Positions 21,703-36,294 of a DNA stretch of 64,000 nt are shown piece by piece. The stretch spans positions 335,156,409-335,220,408 of the forward strand of contig CM022299.1 in NCBI GenBank assembly GCA_011799875.1, read 5' to 3'. Position 1 is the stretch's first letter. The number at the start of each line of letters is the position of its first letter. Position numbers and translations under genes: made by a program. Source of the DNA: Thinopyrum elongatum (taxonomy: Eukaryota; Streptophyta; Magnoliopsida; Poales; Poaceae). The notes under the pieces were generated by a model. That model made no database searches. It was given only the letters and a program-made list of their open reading frames with translations, and was not told the DNA's origin.

Positions 21703-23332
21703 GATCTTCGGTGTTTTCTAAACTCGACTTGAGGTTGGGTTATCACCAGATCCGTGTCCGCGAAGAGGATATTCCGAAGACTGCATTCGTTACTCGTTAT
21801 GGCTCTTACGAGTACACAGTCATGTCGTTTGGTTTAACAAACGCTCCAGCTACATTCTCCCGCCTAATGAATTACATATTCATGGATTACCTCGACAAAT
21901 TCGTCGTGGTATATCTGGATGATATTCTGGTTTATTCGAAGAACAAAGAAGAACATGCTGAGCACCTTCGACTAGTTCTGGAGAGACTTCGAGAGCACCA
22001 ATTATATGCCAAGTTCTCTAAATGCGAATTCTGGCTTCCTGAAGTGACCTACCTTGGACATGTGATTTCCAAGGACGGTATCGCAGTTAACCCGGAGCGA
22101 GTTCAGGCTATTCTTGACTGGACCCCTCCGAAGAATATCAAGCAAGTCAGAAGTTTTCTCGGGCTTGCAAGTTATTGTCGCCGTTTCATTGAGAATTTCT
22201 CCAAGATTGCCAAGCCCCTGACTAATCTGCTTCACAAAGGCGTTAAGTTTGAGTGGACAGACAAGTGTCAGGAAAGTTTCCAAACCCTCAAGGACAAGCT
22301 CACTTCTGCTCCAGTGCTTGCTCCTCCTGATTCTCGCAAGGACTTTGTCATATATTGCGACGCCTCTCGTCAGGGATTAGGCTGCGTCCTAATGCAAGAG
22401 CGGAGAGTAATTGCATATGCTTCACGTCAATTGCGTCCACATGAAGAGAATTATCCAGTGCATGATCTTGAACTTGCAGCAGTGATGTATGCATTGAAGT
22501 TATGGCGACACTACCTTCTGGGTAATCGGTGTGAAATTTATACCGATCACCAAAGTCTGAAATACTTATTCACTCAACCGGATCTTAATCTCCGACAACA
22601 ACGATGGTTAGAAGCTATTGCGGATTATGACTGCGGTATTTCTTATACCCCGGGCAAAGCTAATGTAATGGCCGATGCCCTGAGTCGCAAGTCATATTGC
22701 AACAACCTCATGGTTAGGCAAGCTCAACCTCGTCTTCACGCAGAACTGACTCAGCTGAATCTGCGAATTCTTCCTCAGGGTTCTCTTAATAACCTTGTGG
22801 TACAGCCAGACCTTCTGAAGGCTGTTAAAGAAGCGCAAGCCAAAGATGCTGAAATTGACTTGATGAAGAAGGAGCTTCACCTTGCTAAGTATCGGGATTT
22901 CTCAGTTGCTGAAGATGGTACATTATATTTCAGAGACCGCATCGTAGTACCTCGCTTCGAGCTGATGACTGACAAAGTCATGAGGGAGGCCCATGATACA
23001 CCGCTGTCTATCCATCCGGGTAGTACCAAAATGTATCGAGATCTTCGTCAAAGGTACTGGTGGTCTAGGATGAAGCAGGATATTGCTCGTTATGTTGCCG
23101 AGTGTGACGTTTGTCGTCGCGTGAAGGCAGAACATCAGAAACCTGCTGGAATTCTGCAACCGCTCCCTATTCCTCTATGGAAGTGGGATAAAGTGCAAAT
23201 GGACTTCATCACTGGTCTTCCCAAGTCTCAGAAGGGTCACGATGCTATTCTTGTCGTCGTTGACCAACTTTCCAAGGTTGCACACTTTCTGCCAGTTAAG
23301 GAGACTATTACTGCTAGTCAGTTAGCAGAGCT
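21703..23332 (+). pseudogene. Element C pol copy 1: RT, RNase H and part of integrase
   Basis: This near-identical copy of 40382-42005 starts within reverse transcriptase ([20 protein letters not shown]). It contains the YLDDILVYS active-site motif, RNase H motifs ([23 protein letters not shown]), the integrase zinc finger ([20 protein letters not shown]) and the first catalytic Asp (MDFITGLP). It stops abruptly at 23332, where the sequence switches to element B-like DNA. The last 80 bases are clearly more divergent from copy 3 than the rest, which suggests a mosaic of related elements. It has no stop in its own length. Confidence 0.8.
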
Positions 23333-26300
23333 ATCCGGAATGACAAGCCGAGCAAGGTTGGGGGGGTTCATAATTTTTCTAAAAATTTAAACGTGCTTCA
23401 GCCTTTTCAATTCCTCCAACACCCCCCACGCAATACATATCGCAAGCCATGGACACACACTATGGTTGGATAAGTAGTATAATAGTGTAAACATAGAAAG
23501 ACAAAAAAAAAGTAAAAAGTCTCACATCGACGCGGCTAATCAACGGGCTATGGATGATGGCCCATCAATTGATATAATGCGAGGAGTAGGCGATTGCCAT
23601 GCAATGGATGCACTAAGAGCTATAGTGTAGGAAAGCTCAATATTAAAACTAAGTGGGTGTGCTCCACTTGCTTGCTCAGACCTCCGGGCGATTGAGAAGC
23701 CCATCATCAGAATATATCAAGTCCCAAGTTCTTATAATAAAAGTCCCACTATATGAAAGTGACTAACATAGGATCTCTCATATGGAAAAACATGGTGCTA
23801 CTTTGAAGCACAAGTGTGACAAGGATGTAACATTTGCCCCCTTCTCTTCTCTTTTTAATCTCTTTTCTGTTTTCTTTTTTTTTTCTTGGGCTCTTTTTGG
23901 CCTCCTTTTTTTCTTTTTTTATATTTTGGTCCGGAGCTCATCCCGCTTGTGGGGAATCACTAGTCTCCATCATCCTTTCCTCACTAGGACAATGCTCTAA
24001 TAATTAATAATGATGATCATCCACACTTCTTATTTACTTATACCTCAAAAGAAATAAAATACAAACTCGATACCTAGAAATGACTATATAGAATGCCTCT
24101 GCAGTGTACCCAAGGATGGCTGAATCTAGCGTGGCAAAAGATAACAAAAAACGCGACAAGCCATGAAATATCATGCTAGCTTCTTACATCATGCAATCCA
24201 TATTACAATTGAATGCTCAAGTCATGTACTGATGATGATGGAAGTTGCATGCAATAACTCGGAAGGCTACGAAATGCCATAATAGATAGGCATGGTGGCT
24301 GTTTTAGGAAGATATAATGAGGCTTATTTGTGAAGAGTGTATCAATATCACGAGGTTTTGATGCAACCTGCGAGGTTGCAACCACATCTCGGGTAGAAGG
24401 GAAGGCAAATGCACCGTACTGAAGAGGCAGCAATTGTGGAGGTAAGAGTGGCGTATACCATGACTCACATACTTATTGCAAAGTTATTATTGCCCTACTA
24501 AGCACAGTAGCTACTATGCCATGCCCGTAGGGGATAGATTGGTTAGGACAAAGACCATCGCTCGTCCCCGACGTCCACTCATAAGGAAGAACAATCATAA
24601 TAAATCATTCTCCACATTCATAGCATAACGAGGCACTATACGTGCATGCTTCGTGGGAATCACAAACCTTAACAACACCAATATTCCCACTAACCACCAT
24701 CATTCCACTAGTACACACCACCCACATACATCATCTCTATACTCGCAAACTTTAAAGACTCAAACATATCAATATTCAGTGATCTACAAGTTTTATAGTA
24801 GGATTTTAATTGACTACCATGTGAATGACATTCTGTTGACTCTCTATAATAGATATAAGATGAAGCAAGAGAGGTTTAATTCTTTCTACAAAGATACTTC
24901 CCACACTCTAATAATATAAGTGAGCAAAAGAGCATCTCTACAAATAACGGTTTTCCCATTGTGAGAATAGGCCATACCAAACTTCAAATGATACTAAATG
25001 AAGCCACATGAAGCCTTCTATAAGCCATACCACAAGTAATAAAGTGCAATGCCAAAGAGCTTCTATAAATCCACCAGGACTATCTCATACAGCATGGTGC
25101 AATTAGTTGAAAGAAAAAAACACGACGTCCAAGATTTTACGCATATCACATAACAAAACAAAAACTGAAATATACCGATACTGTTGAAGAAAGATGGGAT
25201 GCCTTCCGTGCATCCCCAAGTCTTAGACGCTTGAGTCTCTTGACTATTACTTTGGGGTGCCTGCTGGGCATCCCCAATCTTGAACTCTTGCCTCTCCTCC
25301 TTCTCCTCATATCGGACCCTCCTCGATCTTCGAACATTCGCATCTCACCCAAAAATTAACAAAACCTTCGTGAGATCCGTTGTATAATAAGCAAATCACT
25401 ACTTTAAAGTATTTGTTGCAAACCCATTCATATTTTTTTTTTCATTATCCCTACGATATTCTAACTTTTCATTTGGCTTATACCACTCGATACACTCCAT
25501 AGTTCCATCAACAAGCAACACAAGCATCAAACAACAATCTGTCACAAACAGGAACAGTCCTGCTAGCATCAAACATTGATCATACTTCTGTAACTCTAAA
25601 AATGTCCTGAAAAAACAAGGATACAAAAATAAAAAAAAATTGCTAGAAGTACTAGTAGAAATTTGACAGACCTTTTGATGTTCTCCAGTAAAAAAATGTA
25701 TAATTCATGCACTACAACCAAAGTTTCTGTTTTTGTACCGCGACATACCACAATCATCTAAACTCCTAAAGGCAAATCCTGGCACATTATTTTTATAATA
25801 CAAGACTTTGTACAAGGGGATAATAGTTTTTGTTGAACAAGTTTCTATAATGTAAGATCACAAGTTTTTCCATGGCATTAAAGAAGTTTCAAGGAACGTC
25901 CCCCACTTCCAACGTGGTTTCGTCTTTCTCACGTTCACTTTTCTTTTTGAAAAGTTTTTAGTTCCCCGCTATAATTTTTTTGTTTCTAAACTTTTATAAA
26001 AGCACACAACAAAATAAAATGCACTCTCTAAAAAACTTCCGGGTTGTCTCCCTATCAGCGCTTTCTTTACAGCCACTTAAGCTAGGCATAAAGTGCTCAA
26101 TAATTGAAATCCACCCGATCCAAGTAAATATCAAGCCCATTTTAATAAACAATGATTGTACTTGTAGTGAGCACAAAGCAATTAAATCAGCATGATGAAT
26201 TCTAACCCTCTTCCCTATGCATCGCATGTCTAAAAGACCAATTCAGCATATCAAGTAAAGGGCCAATGCATAGTATAAACCAATTGCTTGTTCTTGCAAT

Positions 26301-29300
26301 TTAATCGTGTTGAACATAAAAGACCGAGATGTAGTTTCCTCGCTCATAATATTGCAAGTAGGCGCAGCACGCACATGCATATTATATTCATCAAAATCAT
26401 ACTGTGTAGTAGTAAAACCAGACCCATCAATATATCCTTAATAAACAAACTCACTTCTCCGATATAGTGTAGTTTGGAAATTCAAACAGATAATACGACT
26501 ATCATGTGTGGGTGCAATAGAACAAGGTCATTCTTACATAAGGAACTATAGCAAAGTCATCTCCATAAGCATATTCTATTGGCCTCATGGCCACAGCATA
26601 GCAGCATCAATTCATCAAAAAAGGGTATTTCAAATTCAACCGTCAACGGATCACTAGCAACACTTCGGTAACACGAAGGGAAATTAAACATGTGTATGAG
26701 TTGGAGATTTTACTCTCACATTAGAAGGTGCACAGGTAGCTAAGCGATCTTCCTCTTTTGTTCTTTCTTCGCTCTCCTCATCAATCTTTTCGTCCAATGA
26801 TCTCACATTTCATTAATTTCTTCTTCCCTAGTTTTCCTGAAAAATATTATCTCTTCTTGTGGTAACACGGAGCTTTCTCAATAAAATACATCAATATCAA
26901 AATTGTATTTATAATCTCATAATATTAAGTATAGACAAAATTTCAGTCTATAAACAGATCATCAAATCTCATACTTTTCAAACACAGATTCATTTCATAA
27001 CCACCCTCTAAAAGCACAAATTCTTTCTATTCGATCCGACATCAATAATCATATCTACCATTATAAGAGCTAAGGTTTCATTGATCATAATTCACTAGAC
27101 ATAGGAAGTTGTGAGCCTTCATCCTAGAGCACCAATGTATAATCCCATATCTCAAGCAATCAAATCCCAAGCATCCAATCAACACTTCAATTTGTCCCAT
27201 AATAGTTTCCCTTGGAGCGTCAACGATAATCCCTAAAGTATTCAACGTTGTCCAACGTTCTCTCACTTATCAATTGAATGGGGTTTTCTCAGGATTTCAA
27301 AGTATTTGTTAATTTTTTCCATATAACGAGCATCGAGGGTTTTAGGAGGTTTTCCCCAAGTCTCCTGAGTAGCAAGTACAACTAATTTTTTTTTTTGGTA
27401 TTTCGTGTTCCATACCATAACTAAACAGATAGAGAACAGCTTAGAAACAGAAAATAATATACTTAGTGTAAAGCAAACAAGCACACCAGAAATATCAACC
27501 CCACGCTATTGCCCCCGGCACGGCGCCGAAAAGGGTCTTAAACCCCAAGTATAGGTATCAATGTTGTTAGCCTTTTTTCATAAATAAGAGTTCGAACCCA
27601 ACTAGGATCTAAGTACAACAATCATTCCCTCATTTCTATCACCCCGTACAACCTTACTACACCTTAACGTTCGCCTTAACCTAGAACAAGAATAAACTAG
27701 ACGTACTTTGCGAGAATAAAACTATGAATAATTGCAGGATATAATATTTAGTACTGACGTAGAAGCTTTTTGTAACACCGAGAGAAGATTTGTCCTATGC
27801 AATCGATAACTAGAACTGTAATCATTATTGCAATTTTAATGAGGGAGATCATGAGCTACATAACATACGTTCCATGACTTGGACTATGCACGTTAGATTT
27901 GAACTGTAGCACATCCGCGAACTACCAAGTCATTAAGAGGTACAAACCAACCTAGCATTAAGTATCAAGTCCTCTTTACTCACAATACCCAACAACCCCC
28001 TTACTCGGGCGTAAGCTTTGTTCCCTCTAGCCACCCCCATAACGACAATCATGAACGATTGCAACCCCTACTCAGGGATCCCTCACGCTTGCGCGACACG
28101 GAGGGCACCATAGACAGCACCAAAATACAATATACAACTCAAACCATCATGATCATCATCACCCATAGACAAACAATCTACTCAACATCATAGGATAGCC
28201 ACATATCATTGATAATATAATATATGTTAGCACCAGTGTTTAAGTAGAGAATTACAGTGGAATAGAAAGGCTACACAAACCGCTACATAGAGGCGAGAAA
28301 GTTTTGGTGTTTGACGGTCGCAAGGTTAATGGTGTAGATCCGCCGTCACGATCCTTGCCGCCGGCGGCACTTCCGGCGCCACGGTGAGAGATGGGGAGAG
28401 AGCCCCCCTCCTTCTTCTTCTTCCTTCCTGGCCTCACCCTAGATGGGAGGTGATTGCCTTTTATTTCCCCCTCTGGTCCATGGCCTCCTGGCGGCGGAGG
28501 GGCTGGGAAAAGCCCTCCGAGATTGGGATCTCTCTCTCCCGGTTCTCTTCTGTTTTGCGTCCTCCTGTTTTCCTGGCCCTTCACAAAAACCGTTTTTCTT
28601 AAATCCCGGAGATCAGCAATTCCCGATTGCACGAAATTTTAATATACCAATTTTTTTTTACGAATAAGCTTCCTTGCTGCCGCAGAAGATCCCGCAACCA
28701 AACGACTTACGGGTGCCCACTAGGCACCCATCCACGCCATGGGGGGCCAGGCGCGCCCTGTGGGAGTGGAGGTTGTGGCCTCCGTTTGGCGTTGATCCAT
28801 CTCCAAATCACATATATTTCCAAAATAAATCTCCATAATTTTTATGTGTTGGACTTCGTTTGATATGGATATTCTCGAAACAAACAAACACTGCAAAAAC
28901 CAGAACTGCACTGGGCACTGGATCAATCATGTTAGTCCCCGAAAAATATATAAAATGTTGCCAAAAGTATGTAAAGGTGTAGAATATTGTCAGCAACAAT
29001 CAAACATTATAGATATGATGGAGATATGCAATCATGTCCTCCCCGAGCACCCTATCACAAAATATCTTGTTAAGTTCAAATCAACCTCGCTACTGCATTC
29101 TCGCCCCATATCAAGCTTAGGGGCTACTACTGCCGTGTTGGCAAGTGTTGTTTGCCTTTAGACTTAACAGACACATATGAGAAATCTTCGAAATAAATGA
29201 GCTCAGATGGCACCTTAAACCCGTAAACCTTGTGATAAATATCTATCCGACTGATCGAGACAGCGCTGGTCGCCCTGAGGTATGCATCTCAACCGAGCCT

Positions 29301-32300
29301 AAAGGCATTGACGCCACTCGACGAAGGCCAGACTCCTTAGGGAAGTCTTTCCCGCTGGTAATTTGTGGTCACATGGGATCTCGAGGGAGTACCGAGCTGG
29401 TCTCTGACCCTCGGGCTGGGGACTTCAGGAGTACTCCCGCCCAGGAAGGGCGTGCTTCTGCCTTCCTGGGTGAGCCGTCGTCCCTCCGGCCCCGCACTCG
29501 CTGCATTGAAGAAGGAGAGGTCCGCCTGCAAATAATCAAAGGGGCCAGGACCTGAGTTGCACCTGTACACACCCCTTGTAATAACTCTGTGACACTCTGT
29601 TAAAACTGTCCAAGTCATGAAGATCACTTTGCACGTGCCATGTCATATGGGTTAATAATCCAATTCAAATCATCCACGATCTGAAAATTCAACTTCAAAT
29701 CTCACAAGTGATATAAGGTTGATCAAACCACTGTTGGATAAATGTCATTAAATGGCAATAATCCAGGAAACTTCGTAAAATCATCATCATTGAAGTTGGT
29801 CAGTTAGAAAAGTCTCTAACAAGTGAAACAGCACTAAACAGTAATATTCTCAACTTCATTAAATATTCTTTTCAGCCTTCACAATGGATTCCAAATTTGT
29901 CCAAACCACTTTTTTGGTGAGGCTAAAATGGCACTGTAATATTTGGACGTTCCTATATTTACAAAACTGCAAGTGGCTAAATCATTTTCCTCTTCCAAAC
30001 ATAAAGAATTAAAGAACAAAAAAAAAGTGAAAAACTACTGTGACCTGGCCCTAAGTTCCAGTGCAACTAGACCCAAGCCACCAGGCCGCTCCCCCTCTCC
30101 CTTCGTCGTGTCGGCGCGTCCCCTGCCGAGCGCGCGCCTCGGCCTGCTGGACGGCGCCGACACGCTGATGCCGCCGACACTACTGAGGATGGAGGGATAA
30201 GACGGCCCTGTCCACCCCCCCTGGTCCGCCCGGTCATTCTCCTTCAAGCCAACGCGGCCCTCGCCTGTCTCCTTCCCCCTTCAGATCCGGGAGCAGCCGA
30301 CGCGCCGGCCGCCGCTCGCGCCGTGCCCGCGCACGGCTCCCGCCTCGCACGCCTCGTCGAGATGTCCCTCGCCTCCGCCGTGTCGACCTGCGTCGCCTGT
30401 AAGCTCTCTGGTGAGCAGGGCAGCTCCACAGGCGTCGTTCTTCTTCCGCCCCTTTGCTTTCGCGTCGCCGGCGCCTCTCGTCGCTCCCCGGCGCAGCAGC
30501 TACTAAAAAAACCACTCGCCGGTCCTATTGTGTAGCCTCGCACGGTGAGCTTCTTCCCTCCTTCTCCTCTCTCTCCCCTGCGCATAGTGAACCGCCGTAG
30601 CTTAGCCGCCCCGGTAGCGGGCTTGGCCGCCTGCCGCGAGCTCGTTGCTCGTTGGCCATGGCCGCTTCCTGCTTGGCGTAAGCACCGCGCTGTGCTCCTC
30701 CGGCTAACCCCGGGAGTCGAACCGCACCCGCACGTACCGACCCCTCGAGAGCCGCGTCAGCCGCGATCCCGTCCAACCCTAACATCCGGCGCCGCCCGCG
30801 AGCCTCACCGTCGACGATCCGGTAAGATTCCGGCGACAGGACCACTCCCACGCGACGGGCGAGTCCCCTGCTTTCGAACGTCACCCAAGCCCAGTCTCGA
30901 ACACGAGCCCCTATAGCTCGATTCCGGCACACTCCGGCGAACGCGCCGCCGTGCGATTTGGTCGCCGGCGACCAAACCGCCCGCCCCGCTGACTGTGGCA
31001 CAAGGCGGGGCCCACCCCTGGGTCCTGACCCTGTGGTCCCAGGGGCCCCCGGCCGCCAGTTTTGACCAGTCAGCTTTGCTGCTGGACCGGACCCAGCCCG
31101 CTGACAGCGTGCCCCACCTCCCTGATTAATTAATTAAAGACATTTTAGAAATAAAAATAAACTAATTAACTAATGTCTCACTCCATGTTGGGGTCCACCC
31201 CCTAATTAATCCCTTGGTAATTAAACTGAATCACTGTTAACTAAATAGAGGCTGCATGTGGTCCCACTGGACCCACATCTGTCATTTTGACTGGTCAACC
31301 GTCCTTTTGACTTGCTGTAGTGCATCAGCGCGTCACGCTGACGTCATAATTCATTCTCTGATAATAAATAATTTCTAAATTCGAATAATCTTAAAATTAT
31401 AACGTTTAACCGTGAGCTCGGATCGAAAAACGTTAAAACATGAAAGTTGCTCAGAACACGAGACGAGTCTGATCGTGGCATCCTGTTTCTCCATGGAAGA
31501 CCTCCTACTTAGAAGAACTCGTAACTCCGACCCGAATCCGACAGATGAATAGTGCACACACGTCGGATATTAAAAATCCTAGAATAATCTAAAAATAACT
31601 AAAATGACTTAGATGCATATTTAGGCACCCTACACGGCATCTAGCATCACACGGCACCGTGTTGCATTTGTTTTGCAGTTAGTTACCTGTTTTCTTCCCC
31701 TCTCTCTCTCTCTCGTCGCCCCGACGTTACGTAGCTCCCGATGGCAGAACCGCCGCACAGGATACGACTACTCCCCGACGATACTACTGAGAACCTGCCC
31801 TTGCCCCCGAGCAAACAGGCAAGCCACCCCCATTTTGAGCATGCCTCAATCGCCTACTCTTTTCTCTCTTATGCTGCATTAGACCTGCCTACTTGCTATG
31901 CTACTGTTTTGCCCTATATCTGCTGCATAGCCTATGATTGTACCTGCTTTGTTACCCTTACTGGATTTATCTTCCTAGACTGATTATTATATGCTGGGTA
32001 GAGACACGTACAGAGACCTCCACTTGATCCCCGCCCACTGCCGCTGGATATCAAAACCCGCATCATCGGGATTGAAGACCAGACCCTTGCACCTGCACTC
32101 ACTACCCCTTAGTTGCCGCGACACTGCTGGGTACCGTCGAGTGCCTAGGGTGAGATACCTCGTTTGAAGCACTTCGATGTTAACTTTAGGTTATTGTACC
32201 GGTCTTGGTACGCGAGGGTGATTACTCCTACACACACCCCCCGATAACACATCGTCGCGAAACCTCTCATGTGGACCTCAAGGGTGATTCCTCCTTCATT

Positions 32301-35300
32301 CACCTTGATGATAACATCGAGCGTGTGAATTCCACGACGGGTGATTCCTCGGTTCCCTTCGGTGTCCGACACAAGTTACCTTGGAATTATGCTTGACTAT
32401 GAACCACGATACTAAAGTACGGTACGGCCCCTGAATGTACCCACCCGCTGCGAGCTAACGCGAAGTGATGTGTGAGTCGGGTTGACCTGGTGGGCCCGCA
32501 GATCACTACAGGCGTGGCCGGGCATTCTTAGCCCCTTGCCGCAAGTCTCTCGAGACTGGTGCGACGGGTCACATTCGATCGTGAAGTCTCTGCTCTTTTC
32601 CCCGCTCGCTCCGCCTTCTATCCACTACTGGTTGGATATTTGATCCGAGGGGCCTCTGGCCCGCTAGCACTAACCACTCAGTGGGCATAGTTGGGCGTTC
32701 TGCGTCGTATACTTTCAGCCGAATGCGTAATGGAACGTCATGCATACTGTAGCGGCGCTCGCTGGATTGGACTGGTTCCACGCAAGAGGGCTAGGTACCG
32801 GGGGAAGACTTGTATAAGGGGTTGCTAGGTTCGCTTCCTGCCCGCCCACCGCAACGCGCAGATGTTCCCGGGGCGATGGCCCAAGTACCCCTGGGGGCAT
32901 AGGTAGTCCCGTCTGACCTCGTCTGTTAAGTATTTTGGTCGGGTTGACGGGCGGGTGCTCTAGCCGAGGCCGGGCAAGACCCAGACAAGTTTGTCGGCCG
33001 GAGTTTAAGGCGGCGTGTGGGTAAGTTGGTGCACCCCTCAGGGAAGAACTTCTAATCGTGCCTTCCCTAACGTACATGACACTCGAGTTGTATCCCGATC
33101 GGTAGCAACTAGAATACATGTGATTGAGAATGGGGAAGTACGGTCTCTGGGATTGCTTCTCTCGCAGGGAGTTCGAGAAGGATCTCGGTCGAGTGTGATG
33201 ATATTCTACTACTACTACTTTACTTTATGTTTCATCGCTCTCGATCCTGATGCTCAAGACTTGTCGAGATTGTTGAAGATGTCTAGTCTTCGTAGGACTA
33301 GGCTTTCTCCCCCTCTACTCTGGCATTTCTGCACGCCCAGTCCACATATACAGCCATTCCATTTGACATGAATGCATTGTAGTGTGATCCTTGCTTGCTG
33401 AGTACTCTTGGATCATACTCACTTTGCTTTTTTTTTGCCTTTTCCCCCATTTGTCCATTTGATGCCACAGACGACGGAGCCCCTGAGCCAGACAGCCCCA
33501 GCCGACGACCCAGTACTAACTATCCGCCTGGCGAGTACTACTACTAAGAGGAGCCGTTTCCGCCGACCGGAGCTATGATCGCAGGGTCCAGGGCATGAGA
33601 GCCCTACGCCTTGTCGAATCGTGTTTTTATTTACCGACGGGGGGTAAGACTTGGAGTGGGCCGCTCTGTGAAGGCTTATCTCTCCTCTCTCTAGTATATT
33701 ATCTGTAACTCAGATATCTATGCTTACCGCTGACGCTTGTATGCCATCGCGCTTGTCTTCGAGCCTCGGAGGCTCCTGGCTTGTAATATTAAGCTTGTAT
33801 GCTTAATTTTATGTTTTTAGAGTTGTGTTGTATAGTCTTCAGTTGAGTCCTTAGGCTTGATCGAGCTGCATTTGGCGTGTAATGGATTAGTGCACTTAGT
33901 AAGCGGGTTCGTCACGGTTTGGTATCAGAGCCACTGCCTCTGGAGTTCCCCTTTCATTCCTTGGCCGTAAGTTGAGTCTATGTTCCAAAAACTGTTTTAA
34001 CTACTTGGCTGTGTGGCTTACGGGCCCACTCGCAATGGGTGGTATTAGGATCTTTTATCCCCGTCTTTACTCTGGATTCTAATCCTCTCTTCTATTCGGG
34101 TTTGCAAAATCTAAACGCCGACATTTATGGGTTCTCGTTAATTCTAGTCGCACCCGGGACTTGTGATTCAGTCGATTTCCTGTCTTTGTCTGATTAGTCT
34201 GATATCATTTCCTTTCCTTTCCATTGTTTTGGTTTCAAAAACCTTCCTCCGAGATTGGTTATATTTCTCAGTGTTCTGTATGCAACCTGAACCTTTCTGT
34301 TCGATGGATCGGCTATTTCCCCCCACCGCGGCTAACGACCCAGCTTGTGCTTCGCACTTGGGCTCGTGATGCCCCTGGAATGTTCCAGCTGTTCCTGATC
34401 TCGCCCTCTAGTAGACTCGGGTGGTACCAGCTGGTACCACGAGTAACATGGTCTATGATGTTTAATACGCGAATTTCAACCCAGTGAACATTACTATGCT
34501 GAAGTTTTCGGATTTATGATCAGCAGAACAACTCACACCCAGAGCTACACTTTTTCATGGATTAGGCTGTGACGATTGAGATGGGCAGGTCATGATGCCG
34601 CCTCTCCTGGCGTTCGCAACGTCTCCGAGGAGAGCACAGTGCTAACGTGGATATACTGTGTTTCGGTCCATCATTTCCGTAGCACCTGTTGGAGATGCTA
34701 CTTGGATTTTTACAAAATACTATCTGTGCCCGTACAGAGTCTCGAACGCTACGACCCGCAGGTTTCTGATTTAGTGCACTCAGGCTTTGGATCGCACTGT
34801 TCGTGCCTTGCTGTTGGTTGTTTTGCCACTCGAGCACGCTACGTACGGAGGCTATGACACGTTCTACCATTGTTCGTGAGGGATGCATCCGGGTACTTCT
34901 TTACCCGAGCCAGAGAATCTGAGATTCCATCATGGATGTCTGGCCTGCTGTGGGAGGTCACACGCCTGCACGTGGACCTCTCTCTTCTTCTCGAAGACTC
35001 GGGTTCTTGCAGCAGAGTTGCCCCATGGAGCGCAGGATCCTTCTGCACTAACGTCTCGTCCGCACTTGCAAGTTCCCCGTTTCAACTTGGTTTTCTCTCC
35101 GACTGATGTACCTTTTCTATGTCCCGTTGTTGTACTACTTCCTTACCCCTGCGTGCCTCTGCGCGCCGCCTAGCAAGTACCTAGCTTTTCAATTTGCGCC
35201 GTTATGCTTGCCCGAATGTAACCGACTGCGTATGGATCTGTACGTCTTAATGACTACTTCTATGCATCTAATTGCACTCTTTCATTATAATGCGATTACC

Positions 35301-36294
35301 ATCATGTTTATTGTTAAACACTTGCATAAGCTATATCGCGAAATACCCCTGTTTGGATGCAGGAATGGGCTGCATACAACCCGCCACCCGCCGCCGGCAC
35401 CCACTTGATTACATGGCAGCGATGATGCAAACAGTTGAACTCAACCGCCATGTTTATGACGGGGATTTAGTGCAGCAATTCCCTCGTCCTGATGCTAATC
35501 GCACAACCAGCTCCTTACCTTACCAGAGTTCATGAGCTCGTCCCATCGTTTTTTCCGCAACACAGTCAAAGCCCACTGTATGCCATGACTGGCTGCTGAC
35601 ATCTCCATGAGATGGAGTCTGCTGGTGTCGCCCAAGTCACTTCACCTTCGCGACATACCTTCTTAAGGTCCCCTCCCGCAGCCCAATGTGGGCACTCACC
35701 CGAATAGACTCTTGCCGCCTGGTACTGTTGTCACTTGGGCATAATTCAAGATTGCATTCCTGCCCGCTACATTCCTCAAGCTGTAATAGCTCGAAGAAGG
35801 CCGATGTTCCGTAATCTTGTGTCGGCAACAACTGTGGAAATCATATCAGCGCGAGTTTCTATACTTATCTCGTACCTGAGCGGACTATTCCTACTATGAC
35901 GCGACAGGAGAAGTTTCGTGAAGGACTCCCATGACATTCATATTAGCCTTCTTGTTCAAGATTACCCTTGATTTCGCCACCTTGGTGAATAACGGCCACA
36001 TGTTGAAACTGGACTTAAGAAGCACAGGATAGCTTCCCAGAACGCACCGTGAGTCGGGCTCATCTGCGGGCTCGTCTTCCCAGAAGCGACGCATCTGGTT
36101 TCCCCAAGGCATGTTCCGTTCACAGCTTCCTGCGAACAACCTTCTTATGCCGGCACCACGTCTGCCCACCTCCACCACCGAGACAGCCCCTGCCAGCTCC
36201 AGCACCTCGAGCTCCAGCACCTCGTCCTGACAGCGACTTGCTTCAAGTGTGGCAAGCCAGGTCACCTGCTGAAGAGATTTCAGAATCAGAATCA
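23333..36294. repeat. Low-accuracy duplicate of 10867-21277 plus element C leader and gag
   Basis: The segment repeats, in the same order and strand, the inside and right LTR of B (23333-29035), the outer Tat fragment (29036-29570), the C 5' LTR (29571-33916), the PBS, the leader and gag (33917-36294). Single-base insertions and deletions occur every few tens of bases, often in homopolymers, while true substitutions are few. This is the error profile of an uncorrected long read. The flanking Tat fragment is copied too, so a second transposition cannot explain it. Reading frames within this segment should not be annotated as genes. Confidence 0.85.

Noticed and set aside
23333..36294. A true tandem duplication of the B-to-C region
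   Set aside because: The differences are mostly scattered single-base indels, unlike biological divergence, and the adjacent N gap and partial pol copies favour misassembly. Not fully excluded.
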